A stretch of DNA of 64,000 bases from Crossiella equi (GTDB taxonomy: Bacteria > Actinomycetota > Actinomycetes > Mycobacteriales > Pseudonocardiaceae). Made by a program: the position numbers and the translations under genes. The DNA is taken from NCBI RefSeq assembly GCF_017876755.1, contig NZ_JAGIOO010000001.1:3209786-3273785 (forward strand), given 5' to 3'. Under the pieces are notes generated by a model. It was given only the letters and a program-made list of their open reading frames with translations, made no database searches and was not told the origin of the DNA. Below, piece by piece: positions 41,077 through 49,667 of this stretch. Numbering within the stretch: position 1 is the stretch's first letter; the number at the start of each line of letters is the position of its first letter.

Positions 41077-41565
41077 ATGCCTGCAACCAGGCACATCACC
41101 CCGACACGGAGCTTGGACCGCATGCTGCGGCAGCTGCGGTCCTTGCTCCGCTCCCACCGCCTTCCCCGCCCGGACCGTCTCGTGTTGTCCACGGTCTCGG
41201 GCTCGGTGACGGTGGGCTTCATCGAAGGCCCGGCCCCGCAACGCCTCTCGGCGCTGCTGCTGTGGTCGCTGCGCCTGGACGGTGTGTCCTTGACCTGGGG
41301 CCACCCGAGTCCGGACTTGGTGCATGTCCAGCTCTCCGGCCGCACCGGCTCGGGCATCCGGGTCAAGGCAGCCACCACGGTCACTCCGGCCGAACTCGGC
41401 GGGCACCTGGGCACCCACCGTGGTGTGCCAGTGGCCTTCCTACCCGGCGGGCTCCGGCTGGGGCACCTCCAGGCTGAGACCCTGAGCCTGGACGAGCTGG
41501 CCACGGTCGTTCGTACCGCTCTGACCGTGGACAGCCCGGCTGAGCTGACCGGGGTGGCGGCGTGA
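41077..41565 (+). CDS. hypothetical AICE protein
   Basis: 162 residues; basic N-terminus (MLRQLRSLLRSHRLPRPDR) followed by beta-rich segments (LVLSTVSGSVTVGFIEGP, GVSLTWGHPSPDLVHVQLSG). No membrane segment, no known domain. GAGGAGG lies before the ATG and its stop overlaps the WhiB gene start. Confidence 0.65.
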   Translation: MPATRHITPTRSLDRMLRQLRSLLRSHRLPRPDRLVLSTVSGSVTVGFIEGPAPQRLSALLLWSLRLDGVSLTWGHPSPDLVHVQLSGRTGSGIRVKAATTVTPAELGGHLGTHRGVPVAFLPGGLRLGHLQAETLSLDELATVVRTALTVDSPAELTGVAA

Positions 41566-41894
41566 GCAACCCGACCGACCACCCCGGCTACCAGGGTCAC
41601 CGCCTGCTGTTGATGGCCCTGTTCGGCCCGAGCATGCGCCGCCCTGAGTGGCAGGCCGAGGCCGCTTGTGCCGATGAGGACCCGGCCACCTTCTTCACCC
41701 GCAACACCACCATGGCCGCCCTGGCGGTGTGCGCGGGCTGCCCAGTCCGTCAGGAATGTCGGGCTGAACAGCTCGAATGGGAGGGCCGCTACTCCACCGC
41801 CCGCCGCTATCCGGACGGCGTGGCGGGCGGGATGACCCCCATCCACCGCCGGGAGCACCACGAAGCGACCCGATCCGGAACGGAGGCGGCGTGA
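41562..41894 (+). CDS. WhiB-like iron-sulfur regulator (AICE)
   Basis: 110 residues. The four WhiB cysteines are present as AACADEDPATFF, then VCAGCPVRQEC (C-x2-C-x5-C), and the G-[I/V]-x-G-G turn appears as GVAGGMT. WhiB proteins bind a 4Fe-4S cluster and DNA or sigma factor and often occur on actinobacterial plasmids and phages. The GTG start overlaps the upstream stop. A local regulator of transfer or replication genes is likely. Confidence 0.82.
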   Translation: MSNPTDHPGYQGHRLLLMALFGPSMRRPEWQAEAACADEDPATFFTRNTTMAALAVCAGCPVRQECRAEQLEWEGRYSTARRYPDGVAGGMTPIHRREHHEATRSGTEAA

Positions 41895-42382
41895 TGACGC
41901 CGGAGCAGATCGCCGAGGCCACCCGGCTGGCGGTGGCCATGCACCGCTGGGAGTCCACCGACACGCGGTGGGACTGCGAGTGCACCTTGCCGTGCCTGCA
42001 CGGCACCCGCTGCGAAGCCTGCCCGGACGGCAAGCTGAGGCACCTGTTTCGCCTGCCCGGGGCGATGCTCAGCTTCCGGGCCTGGCTCAACATCTACCTC
42101 TGCGACGACGAGGACTGCGACGAGGGCGAACAGCACCAGCTGGTCGAGTACCCCGACCGTCCGTGGGGCTACCTCAACGCCAACAAGGCCATCGCCGTCT
42201 TCCACGGCGTGGTGCACCCGCAGTTCCGTTCGACCTGGGGTGACGCCGAGGTCATCGAGTCCGGCGAGGACGAAGACGGCGACACGGGCGAGGAGATCAC
42301 CTGCGGGGGCACCGAGCTGTACCCGGACGGTGTCGAGTGCGGTGGCTGCTCGGACTGCGAGCGGGAGGACTGGGCGCGATGA
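41894..42382 (+). CDS. Cys-rich hypothetical protein (paralogue of the next gene)
   Basis: 162 residues. Cysteine clusters WDCECTLPCLHGTRCEACPDGKLRH, a CDDEDCDEG and a C-terminal CGGTELYPDGVECGGCSDCE suggest metal binding. It shares with the next protein the order C-x-C-x3-C-x-HG-x2-C-x2-C, KLRH/RLRH, YPDRPWG and a closing GVxHP. The ATG overlaps the WhiB stop. Function unknown. Confidence 0.7.
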   Translation: MTPEQIAEATRLAVAMHRWESTDTRWDCECTLPCLHGTRCEACPDGKLRHLFRLPGAMLSFRAWLNIYLCDDEDCDEGEQHQLVEYPDRPWGYLNANKAIAVFHGVVHPQFRSTWGDAEVIESGEDEDGDTGEEITCGGTELYPDGVECGGCSDCEREDWAR

Positions 42383-42738
42383 CCAACCGCGCTTGGACCC
42401 AGGCAGACACCGAGGCCGCCAAGCGGATGACCGAGTGGGACCCGGCCCCGGTCAGCTGGGGCTGTGACTGCGGGCGGCCGTGCTGGCACGGGGAGATCTG
42501 CCCGCACTGCCACGGCCGCCTGCGGCACGTCGACCGCTCCCCGGACACCTTCGACCTCGACCCGGTGCGCTGGACGGAGTGGTACCGCTGCACCAACGAA
42601 CGGTGCCTGGTGGGGGTCCACTCGATGGACGTCTCCTACCCCGACCGCCCGTGGGGCTTCACCGATGAAAACGGCCGCATCGTGGTCGGTCCGGGCGTCG
42701 CCCACCCCTACCACCGAACCGGCCGTTTCCCCCGCTGA
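42379..42738 (+). CDS. Cys-rich hypothetical protein (paralogue of the previous gene)
   Basis: 119 residues. GCDCGRPCWHGEICPHCHGRLRHVDRS, a CTNERC pair and YPDRPWGFTDENGRIVVGPGVAHPYHR match the previous gene closely but without its acidic C-terminal part. The two overlap by 4 bases (ATGA), so they look like a tandem duplication with divergence. A zinc-binding role is inferred from the cysteines. Confidence 0.68.
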   Translation: MTNRAWTQADTEAAKRMTEWDPAPVSWGCDCGRPCWHGEICPHCHGRLRHVDRSPDTFDLDPVRWTEWYRCTNERCLVGVHSMDVSYPDRPWGFTDENGRIVVGPGVAHPYHRTGRFPR

Positions 42739-42773
42739 TCCACCTGTATCCCTTCTACGGCAAGGAGTTCACC

Positions 42774-43067
42774 GTGAGCATCTACGAACCGCTGGCCACC
42801 CCGGCCCAGCTGATCGAGTTCGCCCGCAATGTCGCTATCCGCGCCGAACGCGAGCCTCAGGCCCGGCACCACCTGGCCCGGGTCGCCTTCTACTGGACCC
42901 ACACCGCCATGACCGCCGCGCACTACGTCGGCGGCCCGGACCTGGGCCACGCCATGCGCCTACTGCTCGACGCCGAGGACGTCACCGACCTGCCCGCCGC
43001 CGAGGACGCGCTCCGGCTGGCCGAGCTCCACCTCGACATCGCCCGCGCGCACATCAAGTGCGCCTGA
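42774..43067 (+). CDS. hypothetical AICE protein, all-helical
   Basis: 97 residues, with LATPAQLIEFARNVAIRAEREPQARHHLARVAFYWTHTAMTAAHYVGG and an acidic C-terminal half with regular helices. GTG start after AAGGAG. Many AICEs carry a protein of this size here; no function is known. Confidence 0.62.
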   Translation: MSIYEPLATPAQLIEFARNVAIRAEREPQARHHLARVAFYWTHTAMTAAHYVGGPDLGHAMRLLLDAEDVTDLPAAEDALRLAELHLDIARAHIKCA

Positions 43068-43091
43068 CCACCCCGCGCCGCAAGGAGACCC

Positions 43092-43253
43092 GTGAAGATC
43101 CGACTGACGGGCACCCCTCAGGAGTGCGCCGACGCACTGGCGCGCCTGTACGAGGTGTTCGAAATCCGCGAAGCCTCCACCTTCCGCCCCAACCGGGGCA
43201 TCACCAAGTTGGGCCGGGTCTACGTCGACGTCGACCCCAAGCCCACCCAGTAG
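43092..43253 (+). CDS. 53-residue hypothetical protein
   Basis: GTG 43092 follows AAGGAGACCC. The 53 residues begin VKIRLTGTPQECADALARLYEVF and continue IREASTFRPNRG, a small alpha/beta outline. Good ribosome site and spacing from neighbours support translation; function unknown. Confidence 0.55.
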   Translation: MKIRLTGTPQECADALARLYEVFEIREASTFRPNRGITKLGRVYVDVDPKPTQ

Positions 43254-43329
43254 CACACCCGCCGCCCCTCACCCGCTGGCCGCCCAGTCACCCCGACCGG
43301 GCGGCCTTTTCACACCCAAGGAGTCCACC

Positions 43330-43518
43330 ATGCGCACGCTGCTCGTTCTTCCCGTCTCCTTCAAGACCGTCAAGGGCCTGGCCGCCGTCGTCCTGGTCGT
43401 GCTCGGCGCGATCGCGGGCATGTACTTCGTCTTCGGCCTGGCCACCGCCGCCGCCGTGGCCCTGCTCGTCACCTACGTCACCTACGCCATCGCCAAGGCC
43501 GCCCGGACCGGCGACTAA
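43330..43518 (+). CDS. small two-helix membrane protein (AICE)
   Basis: 62 residues, mostly two hydrophobic helices (GLAAVVLVVLGAIAGMYFVFGL and ATAAAVALLVTYVTYAIA). AAGGAG lies before the ATG. It precedes the Spd-like membrane gene and may work with it during transfer. Confidence 0.65.
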   Translation: MRTLLVLPVSFKTVKGLAAVVLVVLGAIAGMYFVFGLATAAAVALLVTYVTYAIAKAARTGD

Positions 43519-43553
43519 CCGTCCACCCCGGACACGAAAGGAGGTGAACCCCC

Positions 43554-44453
43554 TTGTCCCGCAACGATAAAACCTCACCCCTGGTCGACGCCGAGGGCTC
43601 CCCGGGGGAGACCCGCCGGGTCCGCAAGCTCCGGGACCAGCTCGCCGAGTCCGGCCAGCTGCACGCCCTGACCTCCGACCCGCACCTCAACGCCGTCCGC
43701 ATCGAGCGCCTGCGGGCCTCGGTCACCGGGGGCATGTGGTTCTTCCTCGGGGTCGGGCTGGCCTTCACCACGACCGGCGTGCACTCCTTCCTGGCCGGGC
43801 ACCTCACCGCGGCTGACCCGCTGTGGTGGGGCGCCTGGCTGGCCGAACCCGCTCTGGCAGGCATCCTGATCACGCTCCTGCGCTGGGAGTCGGAGATGCT
43901 CTCCCGGGGCGTGTCCGTGGCGGACAAGCCCGTGCGGCGGCTCAAGAGCCTGTTGCTGCTGTCCACGCTGGTGATGAACGTCTGGTCGGCGGTCTTCCCG
44001 GCCACGGGCACGGTGAGCGGGGGCAACCTCGTACTGCACGTGGTCATCCCGGCGGTGGTCTACCTGGTGGCCGAGGTCATGCCCGTCATCCAGCGCTCCT
44101 GTACTCAGGCCAAGGAACGCGCCACCGCTGACGCCCTGGCCGCCGCGCCCCCAGCGCCCACCCCAGCGGAGCCTGCGGCCGTAACCGCGGCTCCCGCGCC
44201 GCAACCGCCGCAGGTCAGCACACCCCCGGCTGCTCCGCCCGCCACACCTACGCCGCCCCCGGCGTCCGCGATGCGGCTACCCGGGCACATGGCCACCGCG
44301 CTGGACCAGCTCCGCGAACAGGCCCGCCGCGACAACCGCCCGCTCGCAGCAGCCGAGATCCAGCAGGCCCTGCGGGTCGCCCCGGACTTCGCCGCCCGCC
44401 TGGCCACCGAGTACACCCCGCCCGCCACCAACGGGCACAGCCTCACCGTCTGA
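43554..44453 (+). CDS. Spd-like membrane protein with Pro-rich linker (AICE)
   Basis: 299 residues. Four hydrophobic helices at about residues 58-80, 90-112, 130-150 and 158-180; then a long Ala/Pro linker (PPAPTPAEPAAVTAAPAPQPP) and a C-terminal helical domain (MRLPGHMATALDQLREQARRDNRPLAAAEIQQALRVAPDFAARLATEY is the region). Spd proteins help plasmid spread within the mycelium. The start is TTG with a strong AAAGGAGGTG ribosome site; a TTG start with such a site often signals tight regulation. Confidence 0.75.
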   Translation: MSRNDKTSPLVDAEGSPGETRRVRKLRDQLAESGQLHALTSDPHLNAVRIERLRASVTGGMWFFLGVGLAFTTTGVHSFLAGHLTAADPLWWGAWLAEPALAGILITLLRWESEMLSRGVSVADKPVRRLKSLLLLSTLVMNVWSAVFPATGTVSGGNLVLHVVIPAVVYLVAEVMPVIQRSCTQAKERATADALAAAPPAPTPAEPAAVTAAPAPQPPQVSTPPAAPPATPTPPPASAMRLPGHMATALDQLREQARRDNRPLAAAEIQQALRVAPDFAARLATEYTPPATNGHSLTV

Positions 44454-44551
44454 CCCATCCACCAGGGCTCGACACCCCGCCGTCGCGCCCTTCTCCATGG
44501 TCTCCGGCGGGGTGCCGGGCTCTCTTCGACGAGTTGAAGGGAGCACCTGCC

Positions 44552-45892
44552 GTGCAACTCGCCCCCACCCTCGATGACCGCATCACCGCCCGCGTCCAGG
44601 CCTCGGACTGGCACAGCTGGCGCGCCAAGGTCACCGCGACCGGCGGCTGCGCCCACCCCATCCACCTCGCCGGACGGTGGGCCGTCACCGACAACACCAC
44701 CGGCACCACCCTGGCTCAGCGCGCCGGGCACATCCTCGTCCCCTGCGGGACCCGCCGGGCCGCGCTCTGCCAGCCCTGCGCCGACCGCTACGCCGCCGAC
44801 GCCTTCCACCTCGTCCGCGCCGGACTCGCCGGAGACACCGGCAAGGGCATCCCGGCCAGCGTCACCGACCGCCCCCGTGTCTTCGCCACCCTCACCGCCC
44901 CCTCCTTCGGCGCCGTGCACACCGCCCGCACCTCCCGCGCGGGCAAGACCATCCCGTGTGCCTGCCGGGGCTACCACCGCCCCGACGACCCCCGGGTGGG
45001 CACCGCGATCGACCCCGATGCCTACGACTACGTCGGTGCGGTGCTGTGGAACAACCACGCGGGCACCCTGTGGCACCGCTTCGTCACCGCGCTGCGCCGC
45101 AAGCTCGCCCGTGCGGCCGGGATCAAGGTCACCCACTTCGGTCGGCACGCCCGGCTCTCCTACGCCAAGGTCGCCGAGTACCAGCGCCGGGGGCTGCTGC
45201 ACTTCCACGCCGTCATCCGCCTCGACGGCCCTGGCGGCGCCAGCGACCCCGCACCGGCCTGGGCCACCCCGGATGCCCTCAACGACGCCGTACAGGCCGC
45301 CGCTGCGGTCACGGTGGAGATCCCCCGCCCCTGCGGGACCGTGCTCACCCTGGCCTGGGGCACCCAGGTCGACACCCGCACCATCCGCGCCAGCAGCGCC
45401 AGCGACTTCGAGGACGGCGACGGCGAGATCAGCGAGGCCCGGCTCGCCGGGTACGTGGCCAAGTACGCCACCAAGTCCACCGGCGCCCGGGAGACCGTGG
45501 ACCGGCGGGTGCACTCCGAACTGGAGATCGCCGCGCTCAAGGGCATCTCCGAGCACCACCGCCGCATGATCGCCGTCTCCTGGGAGCTGGGCGGCCACCC
45601 CTTCTACACGGGGCTGAACCTGCGCCGCTGGGCGCACATGCTCGGCTTCCGAGGCCACTTCCTGACCAAGTCCCGCCGGTACTCCACCACGTTCAAGGAC
45701 ATTCGGGGCTCACAGCGTGCCTACCGCGCCGCCGAAGCCCTGGAACGCCTCGGAGTCACCGAGGACACGGTGACCGTGGTCAACGACTGGAACTTCCTCA
45801 CCGTCGGCCACCGCGATGACGCCGAACGTGAACTCGCCGCCGCGATCGCGGAGCGAGCCAAGACCACCCGCCAACAGAAACGGAAGGAGTAG
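44552..45892 (+). CDS. RepSA-type rolling-circle replication initiator
   Basis: 446 residues. A C-rich zinc region (GTRRAALCQPCADRYAADAFHLVRAGL) and PCACRGYHRP precede the HUH-type metal motif RRGLLHFHAVIRLDGPGG (about 210-228). ARLAGYVAKYATKSTG (about 300-316) carries the Tyr region that would attack DNA. Length and order match RepSA of pSAM2-like elements. GTG 44552 has AAGGGAG upstream; an earlier TTG is less likely. It nicks the origin to allow autonomous replication of the excised element. Confidence 0.88.
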   Translation: MQLAPTLDDRITARVQASDWHSWRAKVTATGGCAHPIHLAGRWAVTDNTTGTTLAQRAGHILVPCGTRRAALCQPCADRYAADAFHLVRAGLAGDTGKGIPASVTDRPRVFATLTAPSFGAVHTARTSRAGKTIPCACRGYHRPDDPRVGTAIDPDAYDYVGAVLWNNHAGTLWHRFVTALRRKLARAAGIKVTHFGRHARLSYAKVAEYQRRGLLHFHAVIRLDGPGGASDPAPAWATPDALNDAVQAAAAVTVEIPRPCGTVLTLAWGTQVDTRTIRASSASDFEDGDGEISEARLAGYVAKYATKSTGARETVDRRVHSELEIAALKGISEHHRRMIAVSWELGGHPFYTGLNLRRWAHMLGFRGHFLTKSRRYSTTFKDIRGSQRAYRAAEALERLGVTEDTVTVVNDWNFLTVGHRDDAERELAAAIAERAKTTRQQKRKE

Positions 45893-45896
45893 GGCC

Positions 45897-46076
45897 GTGG
45901 GCAAGCTTTGGGACATCAAGGAACTCGCCGACTTCCTCGGCATCCCCGTGAACACCATCTACCAGTGGCGGAGCAAGAACTACGGCCCGCCTGGCCGCCG
46001 GATCGGCAAGTACCTGAAGTTCCGCCCCGAGGACGTCTACGCGTGGGTGGAGAGCCTTCCCGGGGAGGTGACCTGA
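45897..46076 (+). CDS. xis: excisionase, MerR/BldC-type helix-turn-helix
   Basis: 59 residues: DIKELADFLGIPVNTIYQWRSKNYGPPGRRIGKYLKFRPEDVYAWVESL is the winged-helix region, the usual excisionase form in AICEs. GGAAGGAG lies 8 bases before the GTG start. It overlaps the integrase start by 1 base (TGATG), so the two are coupled, as in pSAM2. Confidence 0.88.
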   Translation: MGKLWDIKELADFLGIPVNTIYQWRSKNYGPPGRRIGKYLKFRPEDVYAWVESLPGEVT

Positions 46077-47239
46077 TGGGACGGCCTCCCCTGCCGATCG
46101 GCACCTACGGCAAGATCCGGCATCACCAGACCAAGAACGGCTGGCGGGCGATCGCCTCGTTTCGCGACTTCGACGGCGTCACCCGCCCCGTCGAACGGGT
46201 TGGTCGCAGCAAGAGCGCGGCTGAGCGCGAGCTCAAGAAGGCCCTGCTCGAACGGACGCAACCGGCACAGACTCAGGTCACCGGTGACACCAAGTTCCGC
46301 GAGGTCGCCGAACTCTGGATGGCTGAGGTCGGCCGTCAGCGGAAGGGCACCACGTACGACACGCACCGGGTGCACATGGACAACCACACCCTCCCCGGAC
46401 TGGGCGAACTCCGGATCCGGGAGGTGACCGTGGGCCGCGTGGACGCGTTCCTCCGGGCCTGCGAAAGGAAGCCGTCGCCCCGGGGCGGCCTACTCTCCGC
46501 CAACACGGTCCGGTCGATCCGCTCGACGGTGTCCGGCCCGATGAGCCTCGCCGCCCGGTACGGCGCGACCGCGGCTAACCCCGTCCGAGACGCTGGCCGG
46601 ATCGAGGGGGTACGCAAGAAGGTGCGTGCGCTCACCCATGAGGAACGGCAGGAGCTGCTGGCCAAGCTCGATGCGGATCAGGAGGCCAAGGGGCACGACA
46701 TCCCGGACCTGGTGCGGTTCATGCTCGGTACCGGGTGCCGGATCGGCGAGGCCATCGCCGTGCAGGACGACGCGGTCACCTGGAATGCGCGAGACGCCGA
46801 GATCGATATCTGCGCGAATATCGTCCGGATCAAGGGCAAAGGGCTCGTCCGGCACGAGGGCAAGACGTTCAAGTCGCAGCGAGTGCTCCCGCTGCCCGGA
46901 TTCGTCTTCGTCATGCTCCAGGTCCGCCGCCCAGTGGGCGTCCGGCCGGACACCACGCTGTTCCCGAACACCTTGGGCGGCTGGCGGGATCCGCACAACA
47001 CCGGGGCACGGCTCCGGGAAGCCCTCCGGCGGGCCGGGTTCACGTGGGTCACCTCGCACGTCTTCCGCAAGACCGCGATCACGATCCTGGACGAGGCGGG
47101 GCTGACCGGCCGCGAGATCTCCGGACATGCGGGGCACGCGCGGGTGAGCACCACGACCGACATCTACATGGACCGGCGGGCGCAGGGCCGGGGCGCCGCT
47201 GACGCCCTCGACTCGGCGATGGGTTCGGGTGGCGCATGA
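46076..47239 (+). CDS. int: tyrosine integrase of the AICE
   Basis: 387 residues. An N-terminal arm-binding segment (GKIRHHQTKNGWRAIASFRDFDGVTRPVERVG) and SAM-like core-binding domain precede the catalytic domain with Arg222 (GTGCRIGEA), His328-x2-Arg331 (SHVFRKT), His351/His354 (GHAGHAR) and Tyr364 (TTTDIYMDRR). It lies 70 bases from attR in tRNA-Met, the normal position for a site-specific integrase. It should recombine attP with the tRNA 3' end. Confidence 0.94.
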   Translation: MGRPPLPIGTYGKIRHHQTKNGWRAIASFRDFDGVTRPVERVGRSKSAAERELKKALLERTQPAQTQVTGDTKFREVAELWMAEVGRQRKGTTYDTHRVHMDNHTLPGLGELRIREVTVGRVDAFLRACERKPSPRGGLLSANTVRSIRSTVSGPMSLAARYGATAANPVRDAGRIEGVRKKVRALTHEERQELLAKLDADQEAKGHDIPDLVRFMLGTGCRIGEAIAVQDDAVTWNARDAEIDICANIVRIKGKGLVRHEGKTFKSQRVLPLPGFVFVMLQVRRPVGVRPDTTLFPNTLGGWRDPHNTGARLREALRRAGFTWVTSHVFRKTAITILDEAGLTGREISGHAGHARVSTTTDIYMDRRAQGRGAADALDSAMGSGGA

Positions 47240-47308
47240 GGTAAACCGTGGGAAAGGCGTGGTAGCGATCTTGGACCACTACCACGCCAGCCCGTTGACC
47301 TGCCGTTT

Positions 47309-47348
47309 TGTGGGGCAGGTGGGGCTCGAACCCACGACCTGACAGATT
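47309..47348. repeat. attR: right 40-bp attachment repeat of the AICE
   Basis: Identical to 31152-31191. It covers the 3' part of tRNA-Met from the anticodon stem to the acceptor end plus 2 bases. The element supplies this 3' half and so restores the tRNA. Confidence 0.93.
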
Positions 47349-47385
47349 ATGAGTCTGCTGCTCTGACCAGCTGAGCTACTGCCCC
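47311..47385 (-). tRNA. tRNA-Met (CAT)
   Basis: 75 bases. Acceptor stem GGGGCAG/CTGCCCC with discriminator A, D-arm GCTC-AGCTGGTCA-GAGC, anticodon loop CTCATAA with CAT, and T-arm GTGGG-TTCGAGC-CCCAC all form. No CCA is encoded. It is the integration site of the AICE. CAT could also belong to tRNA-Ile2, but the body fits elongator tRNA-Met. Confidence 0.93.
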
Positions 47386-47586
47386 CAGCGACCTGATGCC
47401 GCACCCCGGATGGGATGCGGATCACCCTACCAACGCCGCTGTGACCGGCCGTCACGAACCCACGGCCGCACGCCCGCGCGCCGCCGGGCCGCCTGAGTGA
47501 CCCAGGCCACAGCGGTGGGGGTGATCCGGGGCGGTGGGGTGTGGCGAACCAGAGGGAGCGGGGGGCCTGTGTGGTGGAGGTGCGGT

Positions 47587-48873
47587 GTGAGCGTGGCGAC
47601 GGTGTTGGGGCGGGTTCTGGGCGAGGTGTTTCGCGGGCCCGTGCCGGTTCGGGTTCGGGCCTGGGATGGGAGTGAGTTCGGGGTCGAGGGTGGGCCCGTG
47701 GTGGTGTTGCGGTCTGCCCGGGTGTTGCGGCGGTTGGTGTGGGATCCCAGTGAGATCGGCCTGGCTCGGGCTTTTGTGGCCGGGGAGGTGGAGGTCGAGG
47801 GGGACCTGTACGAGGGGTTCCGGCGGGTGTGGGCCTTTGCCCGGGAGCAGCGGCGGGCCGGGGTCCGGCTCACCTGGGGGCAGCGGGCGCGGGTGGTGGC
47901 CGCCGCCGTGCGGTTCGGGGCGGTCGGGCCCCGGTTGGCGCCGCCGCCCGAGGAGGCCCGGGTGAGGGGGAAGCTGCACTCCCGGCGGCGGGACCGGGAG
48001 GCCATCGCGCACCACTACGACCTGTCCAACGAGTTCTACGCCGCGCTGCTCGACCCGCACATGGCCTACTCGTGCGGGTACTGGACCTCCGACGCGCCCT
48101 CGTACACGCACGAGGACGCGCAGCGGGACAAGCTCGAGCTCGTGTGCCGCAAGCTCGGGCTGCGTGAGGGGATGCGGTTCCTGGACGTCGGGTGCGGGTG
48201 GGGGTCGTTGGTCCTCTACGCCGCCGAGCACCACGGGGTGCACGCCACCGGGATCACGCTGTCCGCCCAGCAGTACGAGTTCGTGCAGAAGCGGATCGTC
48301 GAGCGCGGGCTGCAGGACCGGGTGGAGGTGCGGCTGCTGGACTACCGCGAGCTCCGCGGTGAGCCGTTCGACGCCGTGGCCTCCATCGAGATGGGCGAGC
48401 ACGTCGGGGAGGGGAACTACGGCACCTACGCCGCCACGCTGCACCGGATGGTCAAGCCTCGGGGGCGGGTGCTCGTCCAGCAGATGTCGCGCGGGGACGT
48501 CGCGCCCGGCGGCGGGGCCTTCATCGAGGCCTACGTCGCGCCCGACATGACCATGCGGCCCGTCGGGCGCACCGTTGACCTGCTGGCCCAGGCCGGGCTT
48601 GAGGTGCGGGACGTGCAGGCACTGCGCGAGCACTACGTGCGCAGCGTCCTGGCCTGGGCGAAGACCCTCGAGGAGAAGTGGGAGGAGTTCGTCGGCCTGG
48701 TCGGGATCGGGCAGGCCCGCGTGTGGCGGCTCTACCTGGCGGGCGGGGCGCTCGCGTTCGAGGAGAACCGCATGGGCGTGGACCAGATCCTGTCCGTGCG
48801 CCCCGACCCGGCCGGTGTCAGCGGGATGCCGGGTACCCGGGAGGCCCTGCTGGCTGACAGGGTGACGGGATGA
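47587..48873 (+). CDS. cyclopropane-fatty-acyl-phospholipid synthase-like methyltransferase
   Basis: 428 residues. An N-terminal region typical of CFA synthases (VWDPSEIGLARAFVAGEVEVEGDLYEGF) is followed by HSRRRDREAIAHHYDLSNEFYAALLDPHMAYSCGYW, the SAM motif FLDVGCGWGSLVLYAA, and ASIEMGEHVGEGNYGTY. These enzymes add a methylene or methyl group to unsaturated phospholipid acyl chains. GTG 47587 has GGAGG 7 bases upstream. The next gene overlaps. A second, different CFA-type gene lies convergent at 50141. Confidence 0.88.
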   Translation: MSVATVLGRVLGEVFRGPVPVRVRAWDGSEFGVEGGPVVVLRSARVLRRLVWDPSEIGLARAFVAGEVEVEGDLYEGFRRVWAFAREQRRAGVRLTWGQRARVVAAAVRFGAVGPRLAPPPEEARVRGKLHSRRRDREAIAHHYDLSNEFYAALLDPHMAYSCGYWTSDAPSYTHEDAQRDKLELVCRKLGLREGMRFLDVGCGWGSLVLYAAEHHGVHATGITLSAQQYEFVQKRIVERGLQDRVEVRLLDYRELRGEPFDAVASIEMGEHVGEGNYGTYAATLHRMVKPRGRVLVQQMSRGDVAPGGGAFIEAYVAPDMTMRPVGRTVDLLAQAGLEVRDVQALREHYVRSVLAWAKTLEEKWEEFVGLVGIGQARVWRLYLAGGALAFEENRMGVDQILSVRPDPAGVSGMPGTREALLADRVTG

Positions 48874-49667
48874 TCCTGCTCAACCTCGGGGTGTCGGCCG
48901 CGGTGCTCGCCCTGCTGCTGGCCGGGGTGTTCGCGCTGTCGGTGACCCGCAAGCGGTACGACATCATCGACTGCTTCTGGGGCGCCGGGTTCGCCGCGGT
49001 CGCCCTGGTCACCTTCGCGCTCTCCACCGGGCAGGGCGTGCTGTGGCAGCGGGTGCTGGTCACCGCCCTGACCGCGGTGTGGGGCCTGCGGCTGGCCTGG
49101 CACATCGGGCGCCGCAACGCCGGGCAGCCCGAGGACAAGCGTTACGTCGAGCTGATGGCCTCGGCGAAGGGCAGCCCGGTCGCACACCTGGTCCGGCGCG
49201 TCTACCTGCCCCAGGGGGTGGTGCTGTGGTTCGTGTCGCTGCCGGTGCAGGTCGGCCAGTACCTCACCCCCGACCTGACCGCGTTCACCGTGCTGGGCGT
49301 GCTGCTGTGGCTGACCGGGTTCACCTTCGAGGCCGTCGGTGACCGGCAGCTGTGGCGGTTCAAGGCCGATCCGGCCAACCGCGGCCAGGTCCTGTCCACC
49401 GGCCTGTGGCGCTACACCCGGCACCCGAACTACTTCGGCGACGCCGTGGTGTGGTGGGGCCTGTACCTGCTGGCCTGCCACAGCCTCCTGGGGGCAGCCA
49501 CCCTGTTGTCCCCGGTGGCCATGACCTACTTTCTCACCATGCGGACCGGGAAGCCGCTGCTGGAGAAGCACCTGACGGCCTCCCGGCCCGGCTACGCCGA
49601 CTACGTACGACGGACCAGCGGGTTCTTCCCCTGGCCGCCCCGCAAGCCCGAAGGGAACGCGTCATGA
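48870..49667 (+). CDS. DUF1295 membrane protein (steroid-reductase-like)
   Basis: 265 residues with six or seven membrane helices. The C-terminal motif GLWRYTRHPNYFGDAVVWWG, then SRPGYADYVRRTSGFFPWPP, is the NADPH-binding signature of DUF1295/3-oxo-5-alpha-steroid dehydrogenase relatives. In lipid clusters such genes accompany CFA synthases and may reduce a methylene acyl intermediate. It overlaps both neighbours (ATGA), so all three genes form one operon. Confidence 0.87.
   Translation: MILLNLGVSAAVLALLLAGVFALSVTRKRYDIIDCFWGAGFAAVALVTFALSTGQGVLWQRVLVTALTAVWGLRLAWHIGRRNAGQPEDKRYVELMASAKGSPVAHLVRRVYLPQGVVLWFVSLPVQVGQYLTPDLTAFTVLGVLLWLTGFTFEAVGDRQLWRFKADPANRGQVLSTGLWRYTRHPNYFGDAVVWWGLYLLACHSLLGAATLLSPVAMTYFLTMRTGKPLLEKHLTASRPGYADYVRRTSGFFPWPPRKPEGNAS

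Larger units (their letters stand above)
31152..47348. mobile_element. actinomycete integrative and conjugative element (AICE) in tRNA-Met
   Basis: About 16.2 kb bounded by 40-bp direct repeats, the right one inside tRNA-Met. It carries the AICE core: integrase and excisionase at the right end, RepSA-type initiator, a single FtsK/TraSA-type DNA translocase, an Spd-like membrane protein, a KorSA-like GntR repressor and a WhiB-like protein. The order int-xis-rep-spd-tra resembles pSAM2-type elements. Two AT-richer genes and a phosphatase/YdcF module form the left end. All key proteins look intact, so the element may be mobile. Confidence 0.92.
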
